Positions 46,640-55,625 of a DNA stretch of 64,000 nucleotides are shown piece by piece (the first letter of the stretch is position 1; each line of letters starts with the position of its first letter). The DNA comes from Burkholderiales bacterium (GTDB taxonomy: Bacteria > Pseudomonadota > Gammaproteobacteria > Burkholderiales > Burkholderiaceae_C), in NCBI GenBank assembly GCA_016191525.1, contig JACPOK010000019.1:1-64000 (forward strand). Direction: 5' to 3'. A model generated the notes under the pieces. The model did not search any database. It worked only from the letters and a program-made list of their open reading frames with translations, and was not told the origin of the DNA. The translations under genes and the position numbers were made by a program.

Positions 46640-46678
46640 TTAGGCAGGCTGGCGCGCCGCGGTTAGGCCCGCGGGCCC
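46640..46678 (-). promoter_or_regulatory. 18-bp element, copy C (upstream of Cys-rich secreted protein)
   Basis: On the minus strand GGGCCTAAC (46670-46662) is identical to the core of copy B, inside GGGCCCGCGGGCCTAACC (46678-46661). A second partial copy, GCCTAA (46645-46640), lies 23 bases closer to the start codon, about two helical turns. Outside the core the match is weak (13 of 18). Confidence 0.45.
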
Positions 46679-46709
46679 AGCGGCCCGTGTGTTTGTCACG
46701 GAAAAGGGA

Positions 46710-47765
46710 TCAGGCCGGCGCGAAGCGGTACACGCCGTCGGCGTCCAGCCGGCGCGCCAGCTTGCCGGCAAACCACAGCAGATGCAGGTGCGCCACCGCC
46801 TCGCCCATGGCGAAGGTGGTCTGGTGCAGGTCCAGCTTGCGGCGGAACATCACCGGCAGGATGTCGGCGCCCGACTGCGGCGCCACCGCGCAGGCCTGCA
46901 TCACCTCGGCCAGCCGGTCGCGGTGGTGATCGTGCAGCTGGCGGATGCGCGTGTGCAGGCCGCGGAACGGCTTGCCATGCGAAGGCAGGGTGAGCGTGTC
47001 CTGCGGCAGCGGCGCGAACTTGTCGATCGATTCCAGGAAGGCCTTGAGCGGGTCGGACTCGGGCTCCACGTCATACACGCTGACGTTGGTGGAAATGCGC
47101 GGCAGCATCATGTCGCCGCTGATCAGCACGCGCAGGTCATCGCAGTACAGCGCGATGTGCTCCGGCGCGTGGCCGTAGCCGCTGATGCAGCGCCAGCCGC
47201 GGCCGCCGATGCGAACCGTGTCGCCGTCCATCATGCGGCGGAACTGCCGTGGCACGGCGGGCACCATACCCGGGTAGTAGTTGGTGCGGGCGCGCACCTT
47301 CTCCAGTGCCTCCGGATCCGCGAGCCCGTGCGACGCGAAGAAGTCGGCCGACGCGGGGCCGCCGAAACCGGTGGTGCTCTGCGAGGCCATGCGCGCGGCG
47401 TTGAAATCGGTGGCGCTGATCCACAGCGGCGCGTTCCAGCGCTCGCACAGCCAGTACGCCAGGCCGATGTGGTCGGGGTGCATGTGGGTGACGATCACGC
47501 GCAGGATGGGCAGGCCCTGCAGCTGGGTCGCGAAGACCTGCTCCCACTGCGCCTTCGACTCGTCGCGGCTGATGCAGCAGTCCACAACGGTCCAGCCCTG
47601 GCGTCCGTCAATCTCGTCGCGCAGCAGCCACAGGTTGATGTGGTCCAGCGCGAAGGGCAGTGCCATGCGGATCCACCGGACACCCGGCGCGACTTCCATC
47701 GTCTCCCCCTGGGCCGGCAGCACATCGCCGAAGGGATAGTCCAGTTCCATCTCAAGCGCATTCAT
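46710..47765 (-). CDS. MBL-fold metallo-hydrolase
   Basis: A 351-residue protein with the metal motif THMHPDHIG near residue 93, SGYGHAPEHIALY, the bridging Asp in LISGDMMLP and a final PSHGKPFRG. It belongs to the glyoxalase II-like group with a C-terminal helical part. Its start faces the MerR-type gene across 56 bases that contain a LiuR-type operator, so it is likely a member of that regulon. The substrate may be a thioester, by context. Confidence 0.88.
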   Translation of the reverse strand: MNALEMELDYPFGDVLPAQGETMEVAPGVRWIRMALPFALDHINLWLLRDEIDGRQGWTVVDCCISRDESKAQWEQVFATQLQGLPILRVIVTHMHPDHIGLAYWLCERWNAPLWISATDFNAARMASQSTTGFGGPASADFFASHGLADPEALEKVRARTNYYPGMVPAVPRQFRRMMDGDTVRIGGRGWRCISGYGHAPEHIALYCDDLRVLISGDMMLPRISTNVSVYDVEPESDPLKAFLESIDKFAPLPQDTLTLPSHGKPFRGLHTRIRQLHDHHRDRLAEVMQACAVAPQSGADILPVMFRRKLDLHQTTFAMGEAVAHLHLLWFAGKLARRLDADGVYRFAPA

Positions 47766-47784
47766 CGGCGGGCCATTCTCGGAT

Positions 47785-47804
47785 TGACGTTAACGTAAAC
47801 GTCA
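47785..47804. promoter_or_regulatory. LiuR-type operator 1
   Basis: TGACGTTAACGTAAACGTCA is a near-perfect palindrome (TGACGTTWACGTWAACGTCA) between the MBL-fold gene and the MerR-type gene. It matches the TTnACGTnAACGT pattern published for LiuR. It is placed to control both divergent genes, including the regulator itself. Confidence 0.88.
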
Positions 47805-47821
47805 TATGTAATCCGCATTGT

Positions 47822-48220
47822 ATGGCCACCACTACTTACACCATCAGCGACCTGGCGAAGGAATTCGACCTCACCACCCGGGCCATGCGCTTCTACGAGG
47901 ACATGGGGCTGTTGCAGCCCGAGCGCTCGGGGCCGGCGGGGCGCAACCGCGTGTACACCGCGCGTGACCGCACCCGCCTGAAGCTGACGCTGCGCGCCAA
48001 GCGGCTGGGCCTGTCGCTGACCGAGGCGAAGGACCTGATCGACATGTACGACAGCCCGCGCGACACCGGGCCGCAGCTGAAGAAATTCCTCACCATCCTG
48101 GCGCACCACCGCAAGCAGCTGGAAGAACAGATGGCCGACCTGCAGGCCAACCTGGAGGAAGTGCGGGCCCACGAAAAAGAGGCGCGCAGCCTGCTGGCCC
48201 GGGCCGAAAAGGCAAAATGA
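47822..48220 (+). CDS. liuR: MerR-family regulator, LiuR-type
   Basis: A 132-residue regulator with the MerR helix-turn-helix (YTISDLAKEFDLTTRAMRFYEDMGLLQPER) and a coiled-coil C-terminus (ILAHHRKQLEEQMADLQANLEEV). It lacks metal-binding Cys, as in LiuR, the regulator of branched-chain amino acid and fatty acid breakdown. The ATG at 47822 is just after the first operator, and the second operator lies after its stop before the thioesterase gene. The longer reading frame upstream overlaps the operator and the MBL gene and was rejected. Confidence 0.9.
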   Translation: MATTTYTISDLAKEFDLTTRAMRFYEDMGLLQPERSGPAGRNRVYTARDRTRLKLTLRAKRLGLSLTEAKDLIDMYDSPRDTGPQLKKFLTILAHHRKQLEEQMADLQANLEEVRAHEKEARSLLARAEKAK

Positions 48221-48228
48221 CGGATAAT

Positions 48229-48248
48229 TGACGTTTACGTAAACGTCA
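48229..48248. promoter_or_regulatory. LiuR-type operator 2
   Basis: TGACGTTTACGTAAACGTCA is a perfect 20-base palindrome. It starts eight bases after the liuR stop codon and lies 17 bases before the thioesterase start, so it probably controls the thioesterase-liuA-can-aceK-thiolase run. Confidence 0.92.
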
Positions 48249-48265
48249 ACTTCACGGAGCCACTC

Positions 48266-48724
48266 ATGGCCAGCGTTTTCGAGCCCCGGGACCCTGCCTT
48301 CGCCGACCGCGTGCGCGCCAGCTTTGCGCGGCAGGCCGCCATGGCGACCATCGGCGCCACTCTGGCTAAAGTTGAGGCGGGACGGGTGGTGATAGAGCTG
48401 CCCTGGTCAGCCCACCTCACGCAGCAGCACGGCTTCCTGCATGCCGGCATGGTCGCCACCGCGCTGGACTCGGCCTGCGGCTATGCGGGCTTCACGCTGA
48501 TGGCCGCCGACGCCGCGGTGCTGACCATTGAGTTCAAGATCAACCTGCTGGCGCCAGCCAAAGGCCAGCGCTTTCGCATGGTGGGCGAGGTGGTCAAGCC
48601 CGGCCGCACCGTGACGGTGGTGGAGGGCAAGGCCTTCGCCATCGACGGCGACCAGGAAAAGCTGGTCGCCAACATGAACGCAACGCTGATGGCGGTGGTG
48701 GGCCGCGACGGCATCCAGCAGTAG
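48266..48724 (+). CDS. PaaI-type hotdog thioesterase
   Basis: A 152-residue hotdog-fold protein. The motif [21 protein letters not shown] near residue 55 holds the typical catalytic region, and the second half has the [15 protein letters not shown] strand ([12 protein letters not shown]). It probably hydrolyses acyl-CoA thioesters formed during branched-chain breakdown. It is the first gene after LiuR operator 2 and lies 22 bases before liuA. Confidence 0.9.
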   Translation: MASVFEPRDPAFADRVRASFARQAAMATIGATLAKVEAGRVVIELPWSAHLTQQHGFLHAGMVATALDSACGYAGFTLMAADAAVLTIEFKINLLAPAKGQRFRMVGEVVKPGRTVTVVEGKAFAIDGDQEKLVANMNATLMAVVGRDGIQQ

Positions 48725-48746
48725 AGCATTCCCCAGGAGACACACC

Positions 48747-49928
48747 ATGGACAACCTGCCAGGCCTGAACTTCCAGCTGGGTGAAGACATCGACGCGCTG
48801 CGCGATGCCGTGCGCGAATTTGCTCAAGGCCAGATCGCGCCGCGCGCCGCCGAGATCGACGTTTCCGACCAGTTCCCCATGGACCTGTGGCGCAAGATGG
48901 GCGAGCTGGGCGTGCTGGGCATCACCGTCTCCGAGGAGTATGGCGGTGCCAACATGGGCTACCTGGCCCACATGATCGCGATGGAGGAAATCTCGCGCGC
49001 CTCCGCTTCCGTGGGCCTGTCCTACGGCGCGCACAGCAACCTGTGCGTCAACCAGATCAAGCGCAATGGCAGCGAGGCGCAGCGCAAAAAGTACCTTCCC
49101 AAGCTCATTTCCGGCGAGCACGTGGGCGCGCTGGCCATGAGCGAGCCGGGCGCGGGCAGCGACGTGATTTCCATGAAGCTGAAGGCCGAGGACAAGGGCG
49201 GCTTCTACCTGCTGAACGGCAACAAGATGTGGATCACCAACGGGCCGGACGCCGACACGCTGGTGGTCTACGCCAAGACCGAGCCCGAGTTGGGCGCGCG
49301 CGGCGTCACCGCCTTCCTGATCGAAAAGGGCATGAAGGGCTTTTCCATCGCGCAGAAGCTGGACAAGCTGGGCATGCGCGGCAGCCACACCGGCGAGCTG
49401 GTGTTTCAGAACGTGGAGGTGCCCGAGGCCAATGTGCTGGGCTCGCTCAACGGCGGCGCCAGGGTTCTCATGTCGGGCCTGGACTATGAGCGCGCCGTGC
49501 TCACCGGCGGGCCGCTGGGCATCATGCAGTCGGTGATGGACAACGTGATTCCCTACATCCACGACCGCAAGCAGTTCGGCCAGAGCATCGGCGAGTTCCA
49601 GCTGATACAGGGCAAGGTGGCCGACATGTACACCGTGCTGCAGGCCGGCCGCTCGTTCGCCTACACCGTGGCCAAGAACCTGGACATGCTGGGTACGGAA
49701 CACGTGCGCCAGGTCCGCAAGGACTGCGCCTCCGTCATCCTGTGGTGCGCCGAGAAGGCCACCTGGATGGCGGGCGAGGGCATCCAGATCTACGGCGGCA
49801 ACGGCTACATCAACGAATACCCGCTGGGGCGCCTGTGGCGCGACGCCAAGCTGTATGAGATCGGCGCCGGCACCAGCGAGATCCGCCGCATGCTGATCGG
49901 CCGGGAGCTCTTCGCCGAGACGATGTGA
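48747..49928 (+). CDS. liuA: Isovaleryl-CoA dehydrogenase
   Basis: A 393-residue acyl-CoA dehydrogenase. The catalytic Glu sits in [16 protein letters not shown], the position specific to isovaleryl-CoA dehydrogenase, rather than in the usual C-terminal spot (which reads [12 protein letters not shown]). Other family motifs are [12 protein letters not shown] and [17 protein letters not shown]. It oxidises isovaleryl-CoA in leucine breakdown, passing electrons to ETF. The liuB, C, D and E genes are not in the window. AGGAGA stands eight bases before ATG. Confidence 0.95.
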   Translation: MDNLPGLNFQLGEDIDALRDAVREFAQGQIAPRAAEIDVSDQFPMDLWRKMGELGVLGITVSEEYGGANMGYLAHMIAMEEISRASASVGLSYGAHSNLCVNQIKRNGSEAQRKKYLPKLISGEHVGALAMSEPGAGSDVISMKLKAEDKGGFYLLNGNKMWITNGPDADTLVVYAKTEPELGARGVTAFLIEKGMKGFSIAQKLDKLGMRGSHTGELVFQNVEVPEANVLGSLNGGARVLMSGLDYERAVLTGGPLGIMQSVMDNVIPYIHDRKQFGQSIGEFQLIQGKVADMYTVLQAGRSFAYTVAKNLDMLGTEHVRQVRKDCASVILWCAEKATWMAGEGIQIYGGNGYINEYPLGRLWRDAKLYEIGAGTSEIRRMLIGRELFAETM

Positions 49929-49954
49929 CCTGGCGCGGTGACACAATAGTTCCC

Positions 49955-50614
49955 ATGCCAGACATTCAAGACCTTTTCGCCCACAACCGCGCCTGGGCCG
50001 CGCAGATGGAGCGCGAGCGCCCCGGCTTCTTCACGGGCCTCGTCAAGCAGCAGCGGCCCAAGTACATGTGGATAGGCTGCTCCGACAGCCGCGTGCCGGC
50101 CAACCAGATCACCGGGCTGGAGCCGGGCGAGGTGTTCGTGCACCGCAACGTCGCCAACATCGTCGTGCACTCCGACCTGAACGCCCTGTCCGCCATCCAG
50201 TTCGCGGTGGAGATGCTGCGGGTGGAGCACATCATGGTGGTGGGCCACTACGGCTGCTCGGGCGTGCAGGCCGCGCTGGAAGGCACCCGCATCGGCCTGG
50301 CCGACAACTGGATCCGCCACATCCAGGACGTTCGCGACCGCCACCGCGGCCTGCTGGAGCGCGTGCATCCCGACCAGCGCGCGGCCGCACTGTGCGACCT
50401 GAACGTGATCGAGCAGGTGGTCAACGTGAGCGTCAGCACCGTGATGGTGGACGCCTGGGCCGCCGGCCAGAAAGTGGCGGTGCACGGCTGGGCCTTCGGC
50501 GTGAACGACGGCCTGCTGCAGGACCTGCGCATGACCGTGACCAGCACCGAGGCCATCGAGCCGCTGTATGCCGACGCGATTGAAAGCGTGATCGCCGCGC
50601 GCGAGAAAGCCTGA
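49955..50614 (+). CDS. can: Beta-class carbonic anhydrase
   Basis: A 219-residue enzyme with the zinc ligands CSDSR (Cys and Asp, near residue 42) and HYGCSG (His and Cys, near residue 99). It interconverts CO2 and bicarbonate. The ATG at 49955 is chosen; an ATG at 49925 in frame would overlap liuA. Placed in a leucine-breakdown operon, it may supply bicarbonate for a biotin-dependent carboxylase step such as methylcrotonyl-CoA carboxylase, which is inference. Confidence 0.93.
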   Translation: MPDIQDLFAHNRAWAAQMERERPGFFTGLVKQQRPKYMWIGCSDSRVPANQITGLEPGEVFVHRNVANIVVHSDLNALSAIQFAVEMLRVEHIMVVGHYGCSGVQAALEGTRIGLADNWIRHIQDVRDRHRGLLERVHPDQRAAALCDLNVIEQVVNVSVSTVMVDAWAAGQKVAVHGWAFGVNDGLLQDLRMTVTSTEAIEPLYADAIESVIAAREKA

Positions 50615-50617
50615 GGC

Positions 50618-52471
50618 ATGTTTCCCCAGCGACTGGATTCGCCGCTGGCCTACGACATCGCCAAGGCGATGATGGACGGCTTCAACCGCCACTATCGCCT
50701 CTTCCGCACCGAGTCGGCCCGCGCCAAGCACCGCTTCGAGACGGCCGACTGGCACGGCCAGCAGCGCGCCCAGCGCGAGCGCATCGAGTTCTATGACCTG
50801 CGCGTGAAGGAAGCCACCACCCGGCTGGAAAAGGAATTCAAGGCGGGCGACCAGCCGATGGACGTGTGGCAGCAGGTCAAGCTGCACTACATCGGCCTGC
50901 TGGTGGACCACCACCAGCCCGAGCTGGCCGAGACCTTCTTCAATTCGGTGACCACCAAGATCCTGCACCGCACGCACTTCCACAACGACTTCATCTTCGT
51001 GCGACCGGCCGTGAGCACCGAGTACATCGAAAACGACGAGCCGGCCGCCAAGCCCACCTACCGCGCCTACTACCCCACGCGCGAAAACCTGGGCGAAACG
51101 ATAGTGCGGGTAATCGAGAACTTCGACCTGCAGCGGCCCTGGGACGACCTGCCGCGTGATGCCGGCCTGGTGCTGGAGGCGATGAGCAGCCGCCTGGCGC
51201 AGGTGAAGCTGCGCGCCAACTTCCAGATCCAGGTGCTGTCCAGCCTGTTCTTCCGCAACAAGGGCGCCTACATCGTGGGCAAGATCATCAACGGCTTCAA
51301 CGAAGTGCCGTTCGCCCTGCCCATCCTGCACAACAAGGCCGGCAAGCTAGTGGTGGACGCCTGCCTGTTCGGTGAGGACGACCTGCAGGCCCTGTTCTCG
51401 TTTGCCCGGGCCTACTTCATGGTGGACATGGAGATTCCCTCGGCCTTCGTGCAGTTCCTGCGCTCATTAATGCCAAGAAAGCCGCGCAACGAGATCTACA
51501 ACGCACTGGGCCTGGCCAAACAGGGCAAGACGCTGTTCTACCGCGATTTCCTCTACCACCTGCAGCACTCCAGCGACAAGTTCCGCATCGCGCCCGGCAT
51601 CAAGGGCATGGTGATGCTGGTGTTCGACCTGCCGTCGTTCCCCTACGTGTTCAAGCTGATCAAGGACTACTACCCGCCGCAGAAGGACACCACGCGCGAG
51701 CAGATCAAGGGCAAGTACCTGCTGGTGAAGCAGCACGACCGCGTGGGCCGCATGGCCGACACGCTGGAATACAGCGAGGTGGCCTTCGCGCGCGACCGCT
51801 TCGAGGACGACCTGATCGCCGAGATCCAGAAGTTCGCGCCCAGCCAGCTGGAGATCAGCGACCGCGACGGTGACGGCCGCGAGGAAGTGATCATCAAGCA
51901 CCTGTACATCGAGCGGCGCATGATCCCGCTGAACATCTACCTGCAGGAAGCCTTCGACGCGGGGCTGGAAGGCGAGTCGCCCACCGCCCACCACGCGCGC
52001 GACCAGATCGAGCGCGCCGTGGTGGAGTACGGCAACGCCATCAAGGACCTGGTGTCGGCCAACATTTTCCCCGGCGACATGCTGTGGAAGAACTTCGGTG
52101 TCACGCGCAACGGCAAGGTCGTGTTTTACGACTACGACGAGATCGAATACATCACCGACTGCAATTTCCGCAAGGTGCCGGCGCCGCGCAACGAAGAAGA
52201 CGAGATGTCCGGCGAGGTCTGGTACACGGTCGGACCCAAGGACGTGTTTCCCGAGACCTTCGGCCCCTTCCTGCTGGGCAACCCCGCCGTGCGCGAGGTG
52301 TTCATGAAGCACCACGGCGACCTGCTGGACGCCGGCTTCTGGCAGAAGCACAAGGAGCGCATCGCCGCCGGCCATGTGCACGACGTGTTCCCCTACGAGC
52401 GCGAGAAGCGATTCACCGCGCAGGCCCGCCAGGCGCAGGAAGAGCGCGGCGCCGCCATCCAGCTCATCTGA
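50618..52471 (+). CDS. aceK: Isocitrate dehydrogenase kinase/phosphatase
   Basis: A 617-residue bifunctional enzyme that switches isocitrate dehydrogenase off and on and so controls flux into the glyoxylate shunt. Family blocks are visible: [37 protein letters not shown] (nucleotide-binding region near 325-345) and [20 protein letters not shown] (catalytic loop near 485). It starts three bases after the carbonic anhydrase gene. Its location outside an aceBA operon and inside the LiuR-controlled run ties acetyl-CoA-yielding catabolism to the shunt. Confidence 0.96.
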   Translation: MFPQRLDSPLAYDIAKAMMDGFNRHYRLFRTESARAKHRFETADWHGQQRAQRERIEFYDLRVKEATTRLEKEFKAGDQPMDVWQQVKLHYIGLLVDHHQPELAETFFNSVTTKILHRTHFHNDFIFVRPAVSTEYIENDEPAAKPTYRAYYPTRENLGETIVRVIENFDLQRPWDDLPRDAGLVLEAMSSRLAQVKLRANFQIQVLSSLFFRNKGAYIVGKIINGFNEVPFALPILHNKAGKLVVDACLFGEDDLQALFSFARAYFMVDMEIPSAFVQFLRSLMPRKPRNEIYNALGLAKQGKTLFYRDFLYHLQHSSDKFRIAPGIKGMVMLVFDLPSFPYVFKLIKDYYPPQKDTTREQIKGKYLLVKQHDRVGRMADTLEYSEVAFARDRFEDDLIAEIQKFAPSQLEISDRDGDGREEVIIKHLYIERRMIPLNIYLQEAFDAGLEGESPTAHHARDQIERAVVEYGNAIKDLVSANIFPGDMLWKNFGVTRNGKVVFYDYDEIEYITDCNFRKVPAPRNEEDEMSGEVWYTVGPKDVFPETFGPFLLGNPAVREVFMKHHGDLLDAGFWQKHKERIAAGHVHDVFPYEREKRFTAQARQAQEERGAAIQLI

Positions 52472-52499
52472 TTTCTTGTTGTTGAAGGAGTAATACACC

Positions 52500-53681
52500 A
52501 TGGCTGAATCCATCGTCATCGTCAGCGCCGCCCGCACCCCCATGGGCGGCTTCCAGGGCGACTTCTCGTCTCTCTCGGCCCACGACCTGGGCGGCGCCGC
52601 CATCAAGGCGGCCGTCGAGCGCGCCGGCATCACCGGCGACGCCGTCGGTGAAGTGCTGTTCGGCAATTGCCTGATGGCCGGGCAGGGCCAGGCGCCGGCC
52701 CGCCAGGCCGCGTTCAAGGGCGGCCTGCCCAAAAGCGCTGGAGCCGTCACGCTCAGCAAGATGTGCGGCTCGGGCATGAAGGCCGCGATGTTCGCGCACG
52801 ACATGCTGCTGGCCGGCTCGCACGAGGTGATGGTGGCCGGCGGCATGGAAAGCATGACCAATGCGCCCTACCTGATGCTCAAGGGCCGCGGCGGCTACCG
52901 CATGGGCCATGACCGCATCTTCGACCACATGATGCTGGACGGCCTGGAAGACGCCTACGAAGCCGGCCGCTCCATGGGCACCTTCGGCGAGGAGTGCGCC
53001 GCCAAATACAGCTTCAGCCGCGAGGCGCAGGACGCCTTTGCCACCGCCAGCGTCAAGCGCGCCAAGGCCGCCACCGAATCGGGCGCCTTCGCCGCCGAGA
53101 TCACCCCCGTGGCCGTGAAAGACCGCGCCGGCGAGCGCGTGATCAGGGTCGATGAAGGCCCGGGCAAGGTCAGGCTGGACAAGATTCCCACGCTCAAGCC
53201 CGCCTTCAAGAAGGACGGCACCATCACCGCCGCCAGCAGCTCCAGCATCAACGACGGCGCGGCCGCGCTGGTGATGATGACCGAGAGCACCGCGAAACGC
53301 CTGGGCATGAAGCCACTGGCCCGAATGGTGGGCCACGCCATGCACGCGCAGGAGCCGAACTGGTTCACCACCGCCCCCGTCGGCGCCACGCAGAAGCTGC
53401 TGGCCAAAACCGGCTGGAAAGTCAGCGACGTCGATCTGTGGGAAGTGAACGAGGCTTTCGCCGTCGTGCCGATGGCGCTGATGGAGGAGCTGAAGGTCTC
53501 GCACGACATTGTCAACGTCAACGGCGGCGCCTGCGCGCTGGGCCATCCGATCGGCGCTTCCGGCGCGCGCATCATGGTCACGCTGCTGCATGCGCTGAAG
53601 GCGCGCGGTGGCAAGCGCGGCGTGGCCACGCTGTGCATAGGCGGCGGCGAGGGCACTTCCGTGGCACTGGAGTTGCTATAA
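52500..53681 (+). CDS. Acetyl-CoA C-acetyltransferase (thiolase)
   Basis: A 393-residue thiolase. The nucleophile Cys is in LSKMCGSGMKAAM near residue 87, the His in NGGACALGHPIGASGAR near residue 348, and the second Cys in TLCIGGGEG near residue 378. It cleaves or forms acetoacetyl-CoA. AAGGAG stands before ATG, 28 bases after aceK. Its last codons and stop (TTG CTA TAA) lie inside repeat copy 3, so the native C-terminus has been set by the repeat. Confidence 0.94.
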   Translation: MAESIVIVSAARTPMGGFQGDFSSLSAHDLGGAAIKAAVERAGITGDAVGEVLFGNCLMAGQGQAPARQAAFKGGLPKSAGAVTLSKMCGSGMKAAMFAHDMLLAGSHEVMVAGGMESMTNAPYLMLKGRGGYRMGHDRIFDHMMLDGLEDAYEAGRSMGTFGEECAAKYSFSREAQDAFATASVKRAKAATESGAFAAEITPVAVKDRAGERVIRVDEGPGKVRLDKIPTLKPAFKKDGTITAASSSSINDGAAALVMMTESTAKRLGMKPLARMVGHAMHAQEPNWFTTAPVGATQKLLAKTGWKVSDVDLWEVNEAFAVVPMALMEELKVSHDIVNVNGGACALGHPIGASGARIMVTLLHALKARGGKRGVATLCIGGGEGTSVALELL

Positions 53682-53737
53682 ATTAGATAGCTGCCTACGC
53701 ATGGCTGGCGCGCCTTGCGGGCATTTTTCCCTCTGAA
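53673..53737 (-). repeat. Palindromic repeat, copy 3 (thiolase stop / intergenic)
   Basis: Read on the minus strand this 65-base stretch lines up with copies 1 and 2: it opens TTCAGAGGGAAAA, keeps the CAGCTAT motif and ends ATAGCAA. It occupies the thiolase-SDR gap and gives the thiolase stop codon TAA (53679-53681). Confidence 0.8.
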
Positions 53738-53745
53738 AAAGCAGT

Positions 53746-54414
53746 ATGAGCACGATTTTGGTCATGGGCGCCTCGCGGGGCATCGGCCTGGAGTTCGCAA
53801 GGCAGTACCGGGAGCAATGGGACCGGGTGATCGCCACGGCGCGCGACGACGCGGGCCTGGCGCGGCTGAAGGCGCTGGGCGCCCAGGCGCTGAAGCTGGA
53901 CGTGGCCGACCCCGCCAGCGTGGCCGGCCTGGGCTGGCAGCTGGAAGGCGAGAAGATCGACGTGGCGCTTTATGTGGCCGGTGTCTATTCCACCGACGGC
54001 GCCACGGTGCCGCCCACGCAGGAAGCGTTTGACAGCCTGATGCACACCAATGTGCTGGGCGCCATGCAGGCCATCCCGCAGGTGGCGCCGCTGGTGGAAG
54101 CCGCGCACGGCACGTTTGTCTTCATCACCAGCGAGATGGGGCAGATCGGCGGCGTGGGTTCCAGCTTCGGCTGGGCGTACCGCGTGAGCAAGGCGGCGCT
54201 GAACATGGCCGTGGCCTCGGCCCAGACCGACTACCCCGGCGCCGTGCTGGTGGCCATGAGCCCCGGCTGGGTGCAGACCGAGATGGGCGGCGCCAGCGCC
54301 ACGCTGAGCGTGGAGCAGAGCGTCAGCGGCATGCGCACCACCATCGCCACCTTCGGACGCAAGCACCGCGGCACCTTCTACAACTACGACGGCCGCCGCT
54401 TCAAGGGCTGGTGA
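53746..54414 (+). CDS. Short-chain dehydrogenase/reductase
   Basis: A 222-residue SDR. The cofactor motif GASRGIGLEFARQY is at residues 8-21, and the catalytic Tyr and Lys stand in YRVSKAALN near residue 145. The NNAG-type motif reads LYVAGVY, typical of the small csgA-like SDR group. The substrate is unknown. The gap to the thiolase is filled by the palindromic repeat, and a REP-like double hairpin follows its stop. Confidence 0.9.
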   Translation: MSTILVMGASRGIGLEFARQYREQWDRVIATARDDAGLARLKALGAQALKLDVADPASVAGLGWQLEGEKIDVALYVAGVYSTDGATVPPTQEAFDSLMHTNVLGAMQAIPQVAPLVEAAHGTFVFITSEMGQIGGVGSSFGWAYRVSKAALNMAVASAQTDYPGAVLVAMSPGWVQTEMGGASATLSVEQSVSGMRTTIATFGRKHRGTFYNYDGRRFKGW

Positions 54415-54445
54415 GAATGAGCCCCCACGTTCACTGTCGTTCTCT

Positions 54446-54478
54446 GCCCCCCGAGGGGGCGCATGCCTCCCTAGAGGC
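54446..54478. repeat. REP-like double hairpin
   Basis: GCCCCC (54446-54451) pairs with GGGGGC (54455-54460) around CGA, and GCCTC (54465-54469) pairs with GAGGC (54474-54478) around CCTA. The surroundings (CCCCCACGTT..., CGGAAGGC) resemble a GC-rich intergenic repeat of Comamonadaceae as I recall it. It fills the gap between the SDR and the acyl-CoA dehydrogenase. Only one full copy is in the window. Confidence 0.55.
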
Positions 54479-54497
54479 GGCTCGTCGGAAGGCATAA

Positions 54498-55625
54498 ATG
54501 CTGCTCACCCAAGACCAGGAAATGATCCGCGACGCGGTGCGTTCGTTCGCGCAGGAGCAGCTGTGGCCCAACGCACCGCGCTGGGACCGCGAGCACATCT
54601 TCCCGCACGAGGCGCACAAGGGCCTGGCGGCGCTGGGCGCCTACGGCATCTGCGTGCCGGAGGAATTCGGCGGCGCCAACCTCGACTACGTCACGCTGGC
54701 GCTGGTGCTGGAAGAAATCGCGGCCGGCGACGGCGGCACCAGCACCGCCATCAGCGTCACAAATTGCCCCGTCAACGCCATCCTGATGCGCTATGGCAAT
54801 GCGGCGCAGAAAAAAAACTGGCTCACGCGGCTGGCGCAAGGCGAGCTGCTGGGCGTGTTCTGCCTGACCGAGCCGCACGTGGGCAGCGACGCTTCCGCCT
54901 TGCGCACCGCCGCTGTGAAGGATGGCGACGGCTATGTGATCAACGGCGTCAAGCAGTTCATTACCAGCGGCAAGAACGGCCACCTGGCCGTGGTCATCGC
55001 CGTCACCGACAAGGGCGCGGGCAAGAAGGGCATGAGCGCCTTCCTGGTGCCCACCGACGCGCCGGGCTACGTGGTGGCGCGGCTGGAAGACAAGCTGGGC
55101 CAGCGCTCCAGCGACACGGCGCAAATCAACTTCGACAACTGCCGCATTCCCGCGGAAAACCTGATCGGCGAGGAAGGCCAGGGCTACCGAATCGCCCTGA
55201 GCGCGCTGGAAGGCGGGCGCATCGGCATCGCCGCGCAAAGCGTGGGCATGGCGCGCAGCGCTTTCCAGGTGGCGGTGGACTACGCCAAGGAGCGCGAGAG
55301 CTTCGGCACGGCCATCATCAACCACCAGGCCGTCGGGTTCCGGCTGGCCGAGTGCGCGACCAAACTGGAGGCCGCGCGCCAGCTGATCTGGCATGCCGCC
55401 AGCCTGCGCGACGCCGGCCAGCCCTGCCTGAAGGAAGCCGCCATGGCCAAGCTGTTCGCCAGCGAAGCAGCCGAGCAAATCTGCAGCGCCGCCATCCAGA
55501 CGCTGGGCGGCTACGGCTACGTGAACGACTTTCCGGTGGAGCGCATCTACCGCGACGTGCGGGTCTGCCAGATCTACGAAGGCACCTCGGACGTGCAGAA
55601 GATCATCATCCAGCGGGCGCTGTGA
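54498..55625 (+). CDS. Acyl-CoA dehydrogenase
   Basis: A 375-residue flavoprotein. It has CLTEPHVGSDASALRT, INGVKQFITSGKNG, the C-terminal Glu position in YEGTSDVQKIIIQRAL (catalytic base near residue 364, the common location) and LGGYGYVNDFPVERIYRD. It acts on short or medium acyl-CoA; the exact chain length is not decidable by eye. It ends at a TGATG overlap with the YchJ-like gene. It is separated from the LiuR run by the REP-like hairpins, so it may still be read through. Confidence 0.92.
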   Translation: MLLTQDQEMIRDAVRSFAQEQLWPNAPRWDREHIFPHEAHKGLAALGAYGICVPEEFGGANLDYVTLALVLEEIAAGDGGTSTAISVTNCPVNAILMRYGNAAQKKNWLTRLAQGELLGVFCLTEPHVGSDASALRTAAVKDGDGYVINGVKQFITSGKNGHLAVVIAVTDKGAGKKGMSAFLVPTDAPGYVVARLEDKLGQRSSDTAQINFDNCRIPAENLIGEEGQGYRIALSALEGGRIGIAAQSVGMARSAFQVAVDYAKERESFGTAIINHQAVGFRLAECATKLEAARQLIWHAASLRDAGQPCLKEAAMAKLFASEAAEQICSAAIQTLGGYGYVNDFPVERIYRDVRVCQIYEGTSDVQKIIIQRAL

